Assembly: GCA_943704525.1 (NCBI GenBank)
Contig: CALSCQ010000793.1
Span: 1 to 47,514, forward strand
Direction: 5' to 3'
DNA: 47,514 bases
DNA from: Pigoraptor vietnamica
Lineage: Eukaryota; Opisthokonta; Filasterea
Shown here piece by piece: positions 1 to 9,814 of the stretch (positions are counted from its first letter, which is position 1; every line of letters begins with the position of its first letter). A model generated the notes under the pieces. That model saw nothing but the letters and a program-made list of their open reading frames with translations. It did no database searches and was not told the origin of the DNA. The translations under genes were made by a program, and so were the position numbers.

Positions 1-116
<116 letters not shown>

Positions 117-147
117 TGCGCACATCGCCCCAAAACCGTTTCCCCAC

Positions 148-1092
148 CTCAATGATGAGCACGGCGTGGCTGCGGCTCGAGTGCGAATTCAAGCGCGTGG
201 CGGCTGTGCTCCTGTTCTTCGTTCCCTGCGCAAATAGCCGCTCAAAGTCGGCGTAGCTCGCGATGGGAAGCTGGCGGAGAAACATGGAGAAGGGGCGCAG
301 GCGATGTCAGTATACGTCATATTCGTGCGTGGATGCGCGCGTGCAAAAGGTCGTGTACGCTGGGTGTGCGAAGAGCACATCTAGCACATGAGGTTACAAA
401 ACACAATACGCACAATATCTGCGCAATCACACCTTCGCGAGGTCCGGCACAAACACTTTCCGCGACGCGTCTTCGCGAATGGCGAGGTCGGCGTCCTTTG
501 GAACGAGAAGGTCGTACACTTTCTCGTTATAAATCTCAAGGTACGACACCGTCACGTCGTACTTCGCACGGGCGGCGTCCGCTTCCATCCGCTCGAACAT
601 CCAACGCACGGAGCGGGGAATGCAGCCGGGGTTCTCCGCAGGCCCAAGCATGGTGTGCGTCTTTCCAGAGCCCGTCGGACCGAACGCGAATATCGTCGCG
701 TCCTCGCCCGCGAGCGATTTCTTTAGCAGCGGAACGATCTCCCCCTCAAAAATCTGCTGCTGTGTCGCATCCACACCATAGCACGCGTCAAAGTCAAACT
801 TGAGCGACGTCTGCGCGCCCGGCGCCGCTCGGTAGTTCCAGAGCTCGACGGATTTGTCCTCGATCTTGATGCACGGCGAACCCGCCTCGCCAGCCGCGAT
901 CTCGTCGGGGAGAAAAGGACGCAGACGAAGAACGACGCGAACTTTTACCGACTTGTTCGCCGCCGTCCCAGTCGTCACTGCGGTCTTTTCCGCGTGTTGT
1001 GCGTGGTGGTGTGTCGCGTGAGGGTGCATCTGCTGTAGGCGATGTGCGATGCCCACGCCAGTCGCGTGACCCATAGGCACCGGCGGCCTCAT
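148..1092 (-). CDS. Kinesin-10 (KIF22/Kid-like) motor, N-terminal part
   Basis: N-terminal part of a kinesin motor domain, running off the left edge. Two exons are visible: 433-1092, and 148-270 joined in phase 0. The N-terminus is His-rich; the first Met is used, but internal Mets (MGHATG..) are equally possible. The motor begins with VRVVLRLRPF. The P-loop is GPTGSGKTHTML, followed by SYLEIYNEKVYDLL. The second exon ends with the switch I region NSHSSRSHAVLIIE. Spacing and wording match the chromokinesin KIF22 (kinesin-10) more closely than other kinesins, judged from memory. Family members move chromosome arms along spindle microtubules. The next donor (GTGGGG) opens an intron holding a GT/CA tract; the rest of the motor, the coiled coil and any DNA-binding tail lie outside. 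It shares a 423-bp divergent promoter with the aminotransferase gene. Confidence 0.9.
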
Positions 1093-1515
1093 CTTCGCAG
1101 AGATGGAAGCGATACCTCCAACGCAGAGTTGGAAGCGATACGTCTAGAAGAGAGACGTCTGGCGACTTCAGGTGAATTGCGACTAAAAACTTTAGCGTGT
1201 CAGTTGGCCGATTTAGCTGTCACTTTTTGAAATTTGAATTTTGTCCGCCATGTACTCCTGTCCACTCCTGGACAAGGTGGGTGTTTGAGAATACGCATGC
1301 TAGGTGGGTGTTACAGTCATCCTTCTTGAGGATTAGTGCAAGGTGGGTGTTAGTGCCGATTGTGCTGTGGACTCACACTCGGGCTCCTTACCCGGCATCC
1401 GCGATCACAGTCAAGCCCAGCAAAAACACAACTCTGTCTCTTGCCGTTCACGAAACAACAGCAACCCCTCCTTAAAAGTGTCTCATTCTTGCAGCTGTGC
1501 GAAGAAGCAAAGAAA
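1093..1515. promoter_or_regulatory. Divergent intergenic region kinesin/aminotransferase
   Basis: No gene seen. It must carry both promoters. It holds two copies of a ~20-bp element (1096-1115 and 1122-1140, sharing TGGAAGCGATA), and three copies of AGGTGGGTGTT at about 1275, 1302 and 1340. These repeats are candidates for transcription factor sites but could be chance in biased sequence. Confidence 0.4.
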
Positions 1516-3272
1516 ATGGCGACGGGCAAGCAGCCGCTTCTTATGATTCCGGGTCCCATCGAATTCCACGAGGACGTCCGTCGCGCTGTCGGCGAACAGT
1601 CGCTCAGCCATGTTGACCCGGCCTTCATCGAGTCGTTTGGTGACGCGCTTCAGATGCTGCGTCGCGTGTTTCTCACGGAGACGGGGCAGCCCATCGTGAT
1701 TAGCGGATCTGGTACGCTCGGGTGGGATCAGGTCGTCTGCAACCTCATGAGCACGGGGGACCGCGCGCTCATCGTCAACACGGGCTACTTTGGCGAGCAC
1801 TTTGCGGAGGTATGTGTGCGTTGTGTGGCCGTGGATGGGAGAGGGGGCTTTGAGCCGATGTGTCTGTCCTGTGACAGTCTCGCTTGTCGTTCTCGTGCGA
1901 TCGGTTTGCTCAACTGGGTGTATTGCGTCCAGGCCTTCAACGAATATGGCATCGAGACGACGTACGTGCGTGGCAGCGTGCTCGGTGCGGTGCCGACCCT
2001 CGCCGAGGTTGAGGCGGCGCTAAAGTCGCAGAAGTTCCGCGTGATCACGGCCACCCACGTGGACACTTCGACGGGCGTTCTCGTCGACGTGAAGGGCATT
2101 GCGGAGGTCGTGAAGCGCGTGAGCCCCGACACGCTCGTTGTTGTGGACGGCGTGTGCGCGTCGGGTGCCGAGGAGCTGCGCATGGACGAGTGGGGCATCG
2201 ACGTCGTCCTCACGGCGTCGCAGAAGGCCCTCGGCGTGCCGCCGGGACTGTCGATCCTTATTGCCTCGCAGCGTGCGCTGGTGGGTGCTTTGCTTTCGTA
2301 AGGGTCCATTCGTGTCATTCGTGAGAAGCCATGTGTTCGTATGGGAGAGTGTGGTTAACGGTGCTGACGCGCGCGCCAATGCCCTTGCAGGAGGTGCACC
2401 GTTCGCGCACGGCGCCCATTCGCAACTACTACTGGTCAGTGCTGTTCTCTGTCGACACCAACCTCTCGATTCAAATCTAACATAACACGACGGGAGATGG
2501 CGTGTTGTTTACATTGCCTTGTGTTGACTTTTGCGCTCGAGAGGGCATGTATTTGCAAGTGAGAATCTTTCTGCTTTCTTACCCAAAACGTTTCGCGCTT
2601 CTTTGCCATACGCAGCAACTGGAAGAACTGGATTCCCATCATGCAGGCATACGAGGCGCGCAAGCCGTCGTACTTTGCGACGCCCGCCGTGAACCTCGTC
2701 CGCGGCCTCCAGGTGTCCCTCCGGCAGATGCTCGCGGGCGGCGGCATGGACGCTCGCTTTGCAGCGCACAAGAAGACGGGCGCGTCCGTCCGCCGTGCGC
2801 TCAAGAACATGGGCCTGGAGATGGTGGGCGTCCAGCGCCGTCCCCGCCATTTTCTTTGTCGTGAGCAGCGTCTTGCCTGAGTTTCGATGACAATCTTGCC
2901 AGTTGTCCTGAACGTTCTTCTATTGCGCTCTTTTTTTGGGGCTGTCGGTTACTCAATGCCCAGCACCATGCATCTCCGCAGCTTCCCGCGTCGGACGGGA
3001 TCTGCGCAAACGCCATGTCGGCCATTCGCCTGCCGAAGGGCATCGCCCCCACGGACCTCCTTCCCAAGATTCGCGCGGCGGGTGCCGTCGTCGCGGGCGG
3101 CCTGCACCCCGACATCAAGAACGAGTACTTCCGCATCGGTCACATGGGCCTGAGCGCCACGACGCCCGGGTTGCCGGACGTGGTCGTGACGATCAACGCG
3201 GTGGAGAGCGCGCTCATTGCGTGCGGACACAAGGTTGCGCCCGGCTCTGGCGTTGCGGGGCTCTCTTTGTAG
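1516..3272 (+). CDS. AGXT: Alanine-glyoxylate / serine-pyruvate aminotransferase
   Basis: A fold-type I PLP aminotransferase of 394 aa, the usual family size. The family transfers the amino group of alanine or serine to glyoxylate or pyruvate, detoxifying glyoxylate in peroxisomes or mitochondria. Five exons: 1516-1809, 1933-2280, 2391-2434, 2616-2823, 2982-3272. The start MATGKQPLLMIPGPIEFHED matches the family N-terminus. SGSGTLGWD lies in the cofactor region, VVVDGVCASGAEEL holds the PLP-ring Asp, and TASQKALGVPPG carries the Schiff-base Lys (about residue 196). IMQAYEARKPSYFATP and GGLHPDIKNEYFRIGHMG are conserved C-terminal blocks. The C-terminus ends GLSL, which is not a good SKL-type peroxisomal signal, and I see no clear mitochondrial leader, so location is open. 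Donors are GTATGT, GTGGGT, GTCAGT and GTGGGC. Confidence 0.95.
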
Positions 3273-3521
3273 AGAACTCGGGGTTCAGATGAGCGGGATT
3301 GCTTTGAGGATGCGGTAGTGGCGAACCGATTCTTTCGTTGTTGGATGGATTGGGTGGGGAGGTGATGACACGGGCGTTGGGCACAGGCTGCCACTGACGC
3401 GAATGAAAATTTCATCACGGCCGAAGTCACTTGGCCACTCCGGGGTTGTGTTCACTTTTTTCAGCTGTTCTTCAACCGTTCTTTTCTTTCCACATCTCAC
3501 ACGCTTCGCCTGTTTGCAAGC

Positions 3522-4597
3522 ATGGCGGCCAACCACTACGGCCACGCGAACGCGCACTATGGAGGCGGCGCTCACGGACAGCCCGCGCATCCACAGATGA
3601 CCGCGCCGCCGCCCATTCCCATAATTGTGCACAAGGATATTGGCAACCACGAAGTCGTGCGGTCGCACCTTGCGATGGATCCCACGTACAGAGTGTGCCG
3701 TGAGTGAGATGCCATGCAATCCTTGACGCGCTCACGTTGAAATCGAAATCCACTCAGGTGGATCACCATCTTTTCTCTCGCATCTCGTAGCATCCACCAC
3801 CTTGCCCGAAAAAACTATCGTCTTCCCGAAGTCTTCGGTGGCATTCAAACTTATCGACGACCTCAGCGTTCTGCGCACGAACGCCGACGGCGGACGCATC
3901 GAAATCAAGCAAGCGGAATTGGCGAGGTTCGTGTTTCATTCCTTCCTCGACATGCGTTGTATGACACTCACAGCAGCCTTTCTGGCGCAGCATCCAAACC
4001 TTCGCCGCGCAATTCGCTCAGACCTATGCGGTCTGCATGCTCGATCCGCTGAACCCGTCCGACGTGCCCACCTTCATAGAGCTTCAGCAGAGGTGCGTCC
4101 TAATAGGCTGCATCCGCGCAGCGTTTGATATTCGGCGCAGTCTTTGCAGCTCTAATGATTAATTCTCTTTCCAGGATGTTCACTAGCAACCTTGCCTTTT
4201 TACCCGTGCATCGCCCAGCCGAGTCCGCCGAGGCAATGTGCAACATCGCCAAAGTCGCGAATCATGCGGTCGCGCGAACACTCCGCGAGCGCTTCACGTC
4301 GTTCGTGGAGTCACAGTACACGACGGACACTGTGCTACGACAGATACAGGCCATCGGCGTGAGCCCCCACGATATCCGCAACGCGTGGCTTATCGTCACT
4401 GGCATCACGGTGACCGTCGTGACCATCCATTATTAACCTTAACTTCAGAGACACATGCCCTCGTTCTACAGCAGGGCCTCGGATCCGTCCACAATATATC
4501 ACAAGCGACCAGGGCAGCCCTTCTCGACTGCAGCGTTGACGACGCGACGGCCGCGCGCATCGAGGGATTCTTCGCGATCGACCACATCCCCGTGTAA
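3522..4597 (+). CDS. ERCC1/FAAP24-type (inactive XPF family) protein with HhH2 domain
   Basis: Five exons give 248 aa: 3522-3699, 3791-3926, 3991-4092, 4175-4358, 4451-4597. After a Gly/His/Pro-rich N-terminus, residues ~35-170 read like the degenerate nuclease-like domain of ERCC1 and FAAP24: a strand QTYAVCMLDPLNPSD, a helix with ELQQRM, then NLAFLPVHRPAESAEAM. The last ~60 residues form a tandem helix-hairpin-helix: LRQIQAIGTHALVLQQGLGS aligns with the ERCC1 block [20 protein letters not shown]. The final intron, with donor GTGAGC at 4359, is chosen because it restores this motif; the frame otherwise ends at 4436. No catalytic ERKXXXD motif is seen, as expected for the non-catalytic partner. 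Family members pair with XPF or FANCM in DNA repair; SPO16-like meiotic proteins share the fold. Which one this is cannot be settled here. Confidence 0.55.
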
Positions 4598-5055
4598 GGG
4601 AAGAGCGTCACTGGCACACGAGTCTGGACGCACTTCGTCATCAGAGAGCTGACGTCACTTAGAGACGAAATCTATTTTTGGCACCCGCCATGTCAACATA
4701 GGGCTTGGTGCCGAGCGTTTTTATTTCGGTGGCCGATCACTATGGCGCGAGTATGAAATCAGAAATTATTTTGTCTCCCGCCGGGCCAATCGAACTGCCC
4801 AGTCGGCCACTGATCCAGTTGCACATGCACACCCTTGCGCACACACTGCGCATCCACACTCACGCGCAGCTTTTGCCATCATTTGAGGCCATTGCTGCCT
4901 CTCTTTCACTGCGTGGTCTGTTAAAAGTGCTGGTTGTTGGCCCTGGGTGTTACGGAACCGTTGCATCTCGTGCTCTGCGACTGTCTCAGCAGCCGACGGC
5001 CGACACTTCACCGGGATCCATCTCTTTTGTTGTGGGCAGCACATCAAGCGCGAAA
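4598..5055. other. Intergenic region
   Basis: 458 bp between two genes on the plus strand. No coding stretch or repeat seen. It should hold the terminator of the ERCC1-like gene and the promoter of the CIMIP2 gene. Confidence 0.5.
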
Positions 5056-6259
5056 ATGACGATTGGAAACGCCGAGCGGCGCCCGCATCACACGCCCGGG
5101 TACGTGTTTTTTCTCCCTTGCTCCGTCGGACAGCCACAATTGCCCCGCGGTTCGGCGGTTGATGTGATGGCCTCCCTGTTTGCAGGTACTGCGGGTTCTG
5201 CCCCCAGTTCAAGTACAAGTTTGGCGAGTCGTACGGCCGCACGACCGCCAACCTCTACGAGGACTCCGCCGTGGTCAAGTCGAACGCCCCCGTGCTGGCG
5301 CCCACCAAGTACAGCGAGCGCACGCTGGACTCGACGGGCTTTGGCGGGACTTGCTACTCGTACCGCGAGCGCGTTGCCGCCGGTGACGAGGCGGGCACGG
5401 AGCCTAAGGTCCCCGGGTACACTGGTGCGTAGTTGCACGCGCAGCTTTTGTATGTATTCGCATCGCATCTTGAGATGGGGACAACAACGCGATTGCTGAC
5501 GCACTTTGTGTGTGCACTCCAGGCTACATCCCCCGCTCTAAGCTGTACTTTGGCAAGCGCTACGCCGAGGTGTCGCGCATGGCGACGGACGATTTCGGTC
5601 GGACTCTTGAATCGCAGCGCAGCGAGGAGAAGACGTACCAGGAGACTGTGCGCGAGCAGCTGCTCTCGCCGCTCGAGCGGTCGCACGTCTCGCCCACGGA
5701 GCGCACGCGCGCGCTGAACCGTCAGAAGCTTCCCCTGACGCCCATCACAAAGGAACTGCGCGACTACGAGCCCCGGGGTACGTACGACTACGCCGCGTCG
5801 CCGTACAGCCTTCCCCGCGAGCACCCGCAGAAGTATTTCATGCCCGGCTACACGGGCTACGTGCCGAAGAGCGAGAAGTACGTCGGCATGAGCTACCAGG
5901 CCGTCACGCACAAGGCCATCCAGGACTTCAACAGCGAGAAGACGATGTTGGAGGAGTCGAGGAAGCTGTCGATGCCCCGCGTGCCCAAGATGCGCAACGA
6001 CAGCCCCTCTGTGACGCACAAGATGAGCGAGTCGGTCCCCATTCCCGGCTTCACCGGTCACGTGCCCGGTGGGTGTTTGGCTGCGGATGTGCCTATTCAT
6101 TGGATTGTTGTGTCATTAAATTGTTTGTGTTGTTGTGTGTTTTCTGACGGTTTTTTCCTCTGACAACGCGCAGGCCGCCTCGTCCTCTTTGGCTCGTCGT
6201 TTGGCCAGAGCACCAAGACGGCGATTGCCACGCACACGCAGCGCACCGTTGCACTCTGA
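5056..6259 (+). CDS. CIMIP2/FAM166-type ciliary microtubule inner protein
   Basis: Four exons give 304 aa: 5056-5099, 5186-5424, 5523-6068, 6174-6259. The protein is built of spaced copies of the family motif PGYxGxxP...Y/F.xGxxY. Examples are TPGYCGFCPQFKYKFGESYG (about residues 13-32), VPGYTGYIPRSKLYFGKRYA, MPGYTGYVPKSEKYVGMSYQ and IPGFTGHVPGRLVLFGSSFG at the C-terminus. Introns interrupt the first, second and last copies right after the Gly codon or inside it (GG|G, G|GC), which supports the exon joins. CIMIP2A/B/C (FAM166) proteins bind inside axonemal doublet microtubules, so the organism is expected to have a motile flagellum. No enzymatic role is expected. The start gives a short N-terminus (MTIGNAERRPHHTPG), typical of the family. 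Confidence 0.88.
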
Positions 6260-6989
6260 GACCCCCCCATGGGCGACCCTACCCGCACCCCGCTCTCGCT
6301 CGCGCCGCGCCGTTGTAGTTTTGTGTAATTTCTGTCGCTTCTCGTATGATTTTCGCAGTCGCGTGCATATTTTTGTTTTTCTTTCTTCTGCCTCAGCTGC
6401 TCTCGCCAGCAATTGTTGAACGGCCTGCTGGCGGCGTATGGCTTCGTCACGGCAGCGCGCCGCGCGCAACGGGAGTGCTGGCGAATGGCTCGTTAAGTTG
6501 AGCCTGCCGCCCGACTCCTTTGCGCAATACACAACCTGCCAACAAATACGTATCAAAACATCGGGCATGAAAACTCGCTCCTTTAATGGACGGTGCCACA
6601 TACGAGAGAGAGATCAGCATCGGACGAACGCGACACGAGGGCGCTCGACAGTTGGGCACACGCACGCAAGCAGCAGTAACGGCGAGAAAGAAAACGCGCG
6701 GTCGCAGATTAGCGCAGGCGAGTGAAGCCGTCATCACTTGACCCATAAAGTGGGCAAAAAATGCAACGGGCTCGCAGTCGCAACTCTGAAGCGTGTGAGA
6801 AGAGGACGGAAGCGATTTCGATGCGGCCGAGTCGGAAACAAAGAGCGGCATCGACGCGACGCAACCGACGACGAGAACAACAAACAAGAAAAAGTCAAAC
6901 ACAGACACAAACGCACGCGCGCGCAAAGATACATATGTGGAGAGAAACACTCCATCGATGTACACGCCGCACAAGCCAAACACGCCATC
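6260..6989. other. Convergent intergenic region
   Basis: 730 bp between two genes that point toward each other (CIMIP2 and PP2C). It must hold both 3' ends. I see no gene, tandem repeat or RNA structure that I can support. Confidence 0.5.
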
Positions 6990-8839
6990 TCAGGGTTTGC
7001 TGAAGAGGGCCACGACGGCCGTCACGTTGTCGTCAATCTCCTCCTTATCCAAGCCCCGCAGCGCCTCCTGCACGACGACTTCGGACGCCTTCTGCGGGTC
7101 CTTGTGCTTCGCGACAATGTCGACGACAGACTGGTTGTCGAGGCCGTCCCACACGCCGTCGCTCGCAACCACGATGAACTTGTCCTTCGGTGTCAGGTCG
7201 ACCTCCTGCACAAGTAAAGAGAGCCGGATCAGCTCTGAATCACGCACAAAGCGCGCGCACACACGACGTCAGACAGCCATTGGACAAAGAGAGCCGGATC
7301 AGCTCTGAATCACGCACAAAGCGCGCACACACACGACGCCAGACAGCCATTGGACAAAGAGAGCCGGATCAGCTCTGAATCACGCACAAAGCGCGCACAC
7401 ACACGACGTCAGACAGCCATTGGACAAAGAGAGCCGGATCAGCTCTGAATCACGCACAAAGCGCGCACACACACGACGTCAGACAGCCATTGGACAAAGA
7501 GAGCTGGATCAGCTCTGAATCACGCGCGCACACACACACGGCGTCAGAGAGACAGGAAGGGTCAATAGTATTGTCCAAGGTCTTGCGAGCAAACGAGACG
7601 CGAGAATGAAGATGTACGTGCCTTGATCTCGGGGTCAGCCGTCACACCGATCGAGTGCGCAACGTCGTCACCAATCGTCCTGCTCACGCACTGTCCGGGA
7701 TAAGGCATCGAGCCCTTCCAGCACCGAGGGGGGCCTGGCACGTGACAAGGGAGAGAACCGTCAGGCACACACGAACGTATAAAAAACGGGGCAACGACAG
7801 CACGCAATCGCCCGCGCAACCAGCACAACAGACAGACGCCGTCACTACAGCCTCTAAAACAATCCTGGCTACGCGGACTGCGCGAACTTGCGCAACCCCA
7901 CAGCACCCACCGAGGTATGCGCCCTGATGCACCATGGGCTCCACGCGCGCGCCCGCCTTCTTTAGCCGCTCCACCTCAGACTTGTCCTCGCACGTGTGGT
8001 CCCTGAGAGACGAAGACAGTCAATTACTCGCCGCCCAACAATCAGTACACATGCGTGTGAATATACACGCGTACACACGCACACATACACACCCAAACAC
8101 ATATGCTACGCTGCTGGCTTTTCATCCAGTCGTACACACACAAACCCGCACATGCACACAAAGCGAGCAACTAGCGTGCTTACATCAACCCACTTTGTGA
8201 GCACGACGGCCTTCACTTGGCCCTTGCTGTCTTCCCTGCCCAAAATCGCGCGCGAGTCGCCGACATTCGCGACAATGAGCTTGGTGCCAATCACGAGCGC
8301 GATCGTCGCCGTCGTCCCGCTGAGGTAAATGTCGTGGCCGCTCGCCTTGACAATGTCCTGCATCTTCAAAAAAGTGTTGCGAATCGCCTTCTTAATGTCC
8401 TTCTTGAAATTGGGGTCCTCGCGGAGCACGTTCGGGAGATTCTCCTTGGTAAACACGGCAATTTTCCGCCCGTTCTGTCCGTGGCCGTCGTACACGCCCA
8501 GAAAGACGCCCTCGGGCCGCAGCTTGGCCTCAAACTCATCCTGGTTCTCGGACTTGTTGCCTGTGCGTGCGCGCGTGTCCGTACGTGAGTGAAACGTATG
8601 TGTTGCATGCGTGCGCGCGAGCGCGGGCATTGGGCTGGATGCGCACAGCGACACGACAGCAGACCCCAGCGCAAAAACGGGACCGCGCAAGCAGCAAACC
8701 AGCAGTACCGTCAACGGCTGGCCACCTAAACTCCACTGCAGACGCACTGAAAGGTAAGGTGGTAGTTCCCACCTATGTCTGTGTGTCCCCCGAACTTGAC
8801 CACGATGGCCGGCGCGGACGCCGGGGTCGATGCCGCCAT
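6990..8839 (-). CDS. PP2C-type (PPM) Ser/Thr protein phosphatase
   Basis: Five exons on the minus strand, 284 aa: 8773-8839, 8194-8560, 7911-8002, 7622-7734, 6990-7205. This is a compact, nearly bare PPM catalytic domain. Metal-binding and core motifs are all present: NQDEF near the N-terminus, FLGVYDGHG, GTTATIALV, ANVGDSRAILG, RVEPMVHQGAYLGPPRCWKG, YPGQCVSRTIGD, and FIVVASDGVWDGLDNQ. The C-terminus DDNVTAVVALF matches the last metal-ligand block. The enzyme should be a Mg/Mn-dependent monomeric phosphatase; its substrate cannot be predicted. Most PPMs in protists resemble this. The last intron (7206-7621) appears to start with GC rather than GT (AAG|GCACGT), because only that join keeps frame. 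It also contains a 70-bp minisatellite. Confidence 0.96.
7221..7553. repeat. 70-bp minisatellite inside PP2C intron
   Basis: Four full copies of a 70-bp unit start at 7221, 7291, 7361 and 7431, with a shortened, diverged fifth copy from 7501. Copies differ at only a few bases. They fill most of the last PP2C intron. The unit includes GAGCCGGATCAGCTCTGAAT and a short CA run. Confidence 0.97.
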
Positions 8840-9814
8840 GGCTGGCCTCCAACGGCCGACGCGCCCTCACGCAACGCAAGCGAGGTTCGGCAACGACGAA
8901 GTCTAAGAGTCCGAAAGAATACGAGAAAAATGGGCTGCAGCCAATGGGCCGCCAAAGATTAGAGAAGGGGAGTGTGCGCCGTTAAGCTAAAACACGACGA
9001 CTCTCGAAAGGACGGGCGCGGAGAAGCAATCGTACCTCGAAAACAGCACAAAATGGCCGTTTCGTTGCACTCCGCACGTCCTTCCGCACGAGTGAACCGC
9101 TCTTCAGTCGAAAACCTGAAGTCCACGCCAACGACGAACCGTAAGATTCAACACGAAAAACACCACCGACATGCGCCAACGCAACGTCGGAGTCACCACG
9201 TTGGCGACGATCAAGGGTCGCACACGCACCTCGTTCACGTAGCTACGCAAAAAGTGGCGTTCGCACTCGCGCGCGTCTCAGCCTAAATCGTACAGATTTC
9301 GAGCGTCAACGTTTGCCAATCTCCCACAGTAAACTGCGGAGAAAATGAGATCAAGGCTCGCGACACGCCGCACAACACGCAGGTGCGCGAGTATAGTCGG
9401 TCGAAAGGAGAAAACAACAAAAGTGTCGGCGAAAGATGGGCATCATCAACGCGAGAGAGAGAAGGGCGCGTGCTCACGCAGCCCAAAGAGGCGTTTGCCA
9501 AGAGACAACAAGGCCCGGTGACTCGCCCGGAACATTTATCTGGATAGAACGCGGTTTAGGCGTGAAAAATTGGGAAAATCTCAAATTAAACGCCGAGATC
9601 GACGGGATTTTTTTCCCAGTTGTTCGCTACTCGGGACTGGTTGAATTGAGATAGTCCGAAGATAATGGGCTAGATAACGGGACAATCTAAATTATGTGAC
9701 CGGGCGTTACCCTGGAAGTCTGGGGTTCATCTGTACAAATGACGCGTATATCCGGGGTGGGAACGACTAACAATGTATCAAGGCAAAACGGGAGAAGCGG
9801 AAACAACGCTGCAA
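8840..9814. other. Intergenic region
   Basis: 975 bp upstream of the PP2C start and downstream of the next minus-strand gene. No coding exon with family support and no repeat was seen. The part around 9520-9770 is visibly more AT-rich than the surroundings. A run near 9709-9740 vaguely recalls a tRNA B box, but no cloverleaf could be built. Confidence 0.4.

Noticed and set aside
4705-5499. 264-codon plus-strand frame overlapping the start of the CIMIP2 gene
   Set aside because: It runs through the CIMIP2 intron and reads the next exon in the wrong frame; composition is Ser/Arg/Thr shadow coding.
9660-9760. Possible tRNA (GGGTTCATCTG resembles a B box)
   Set aside because: No acceptor stem or cloverleaf could be built on either strand.
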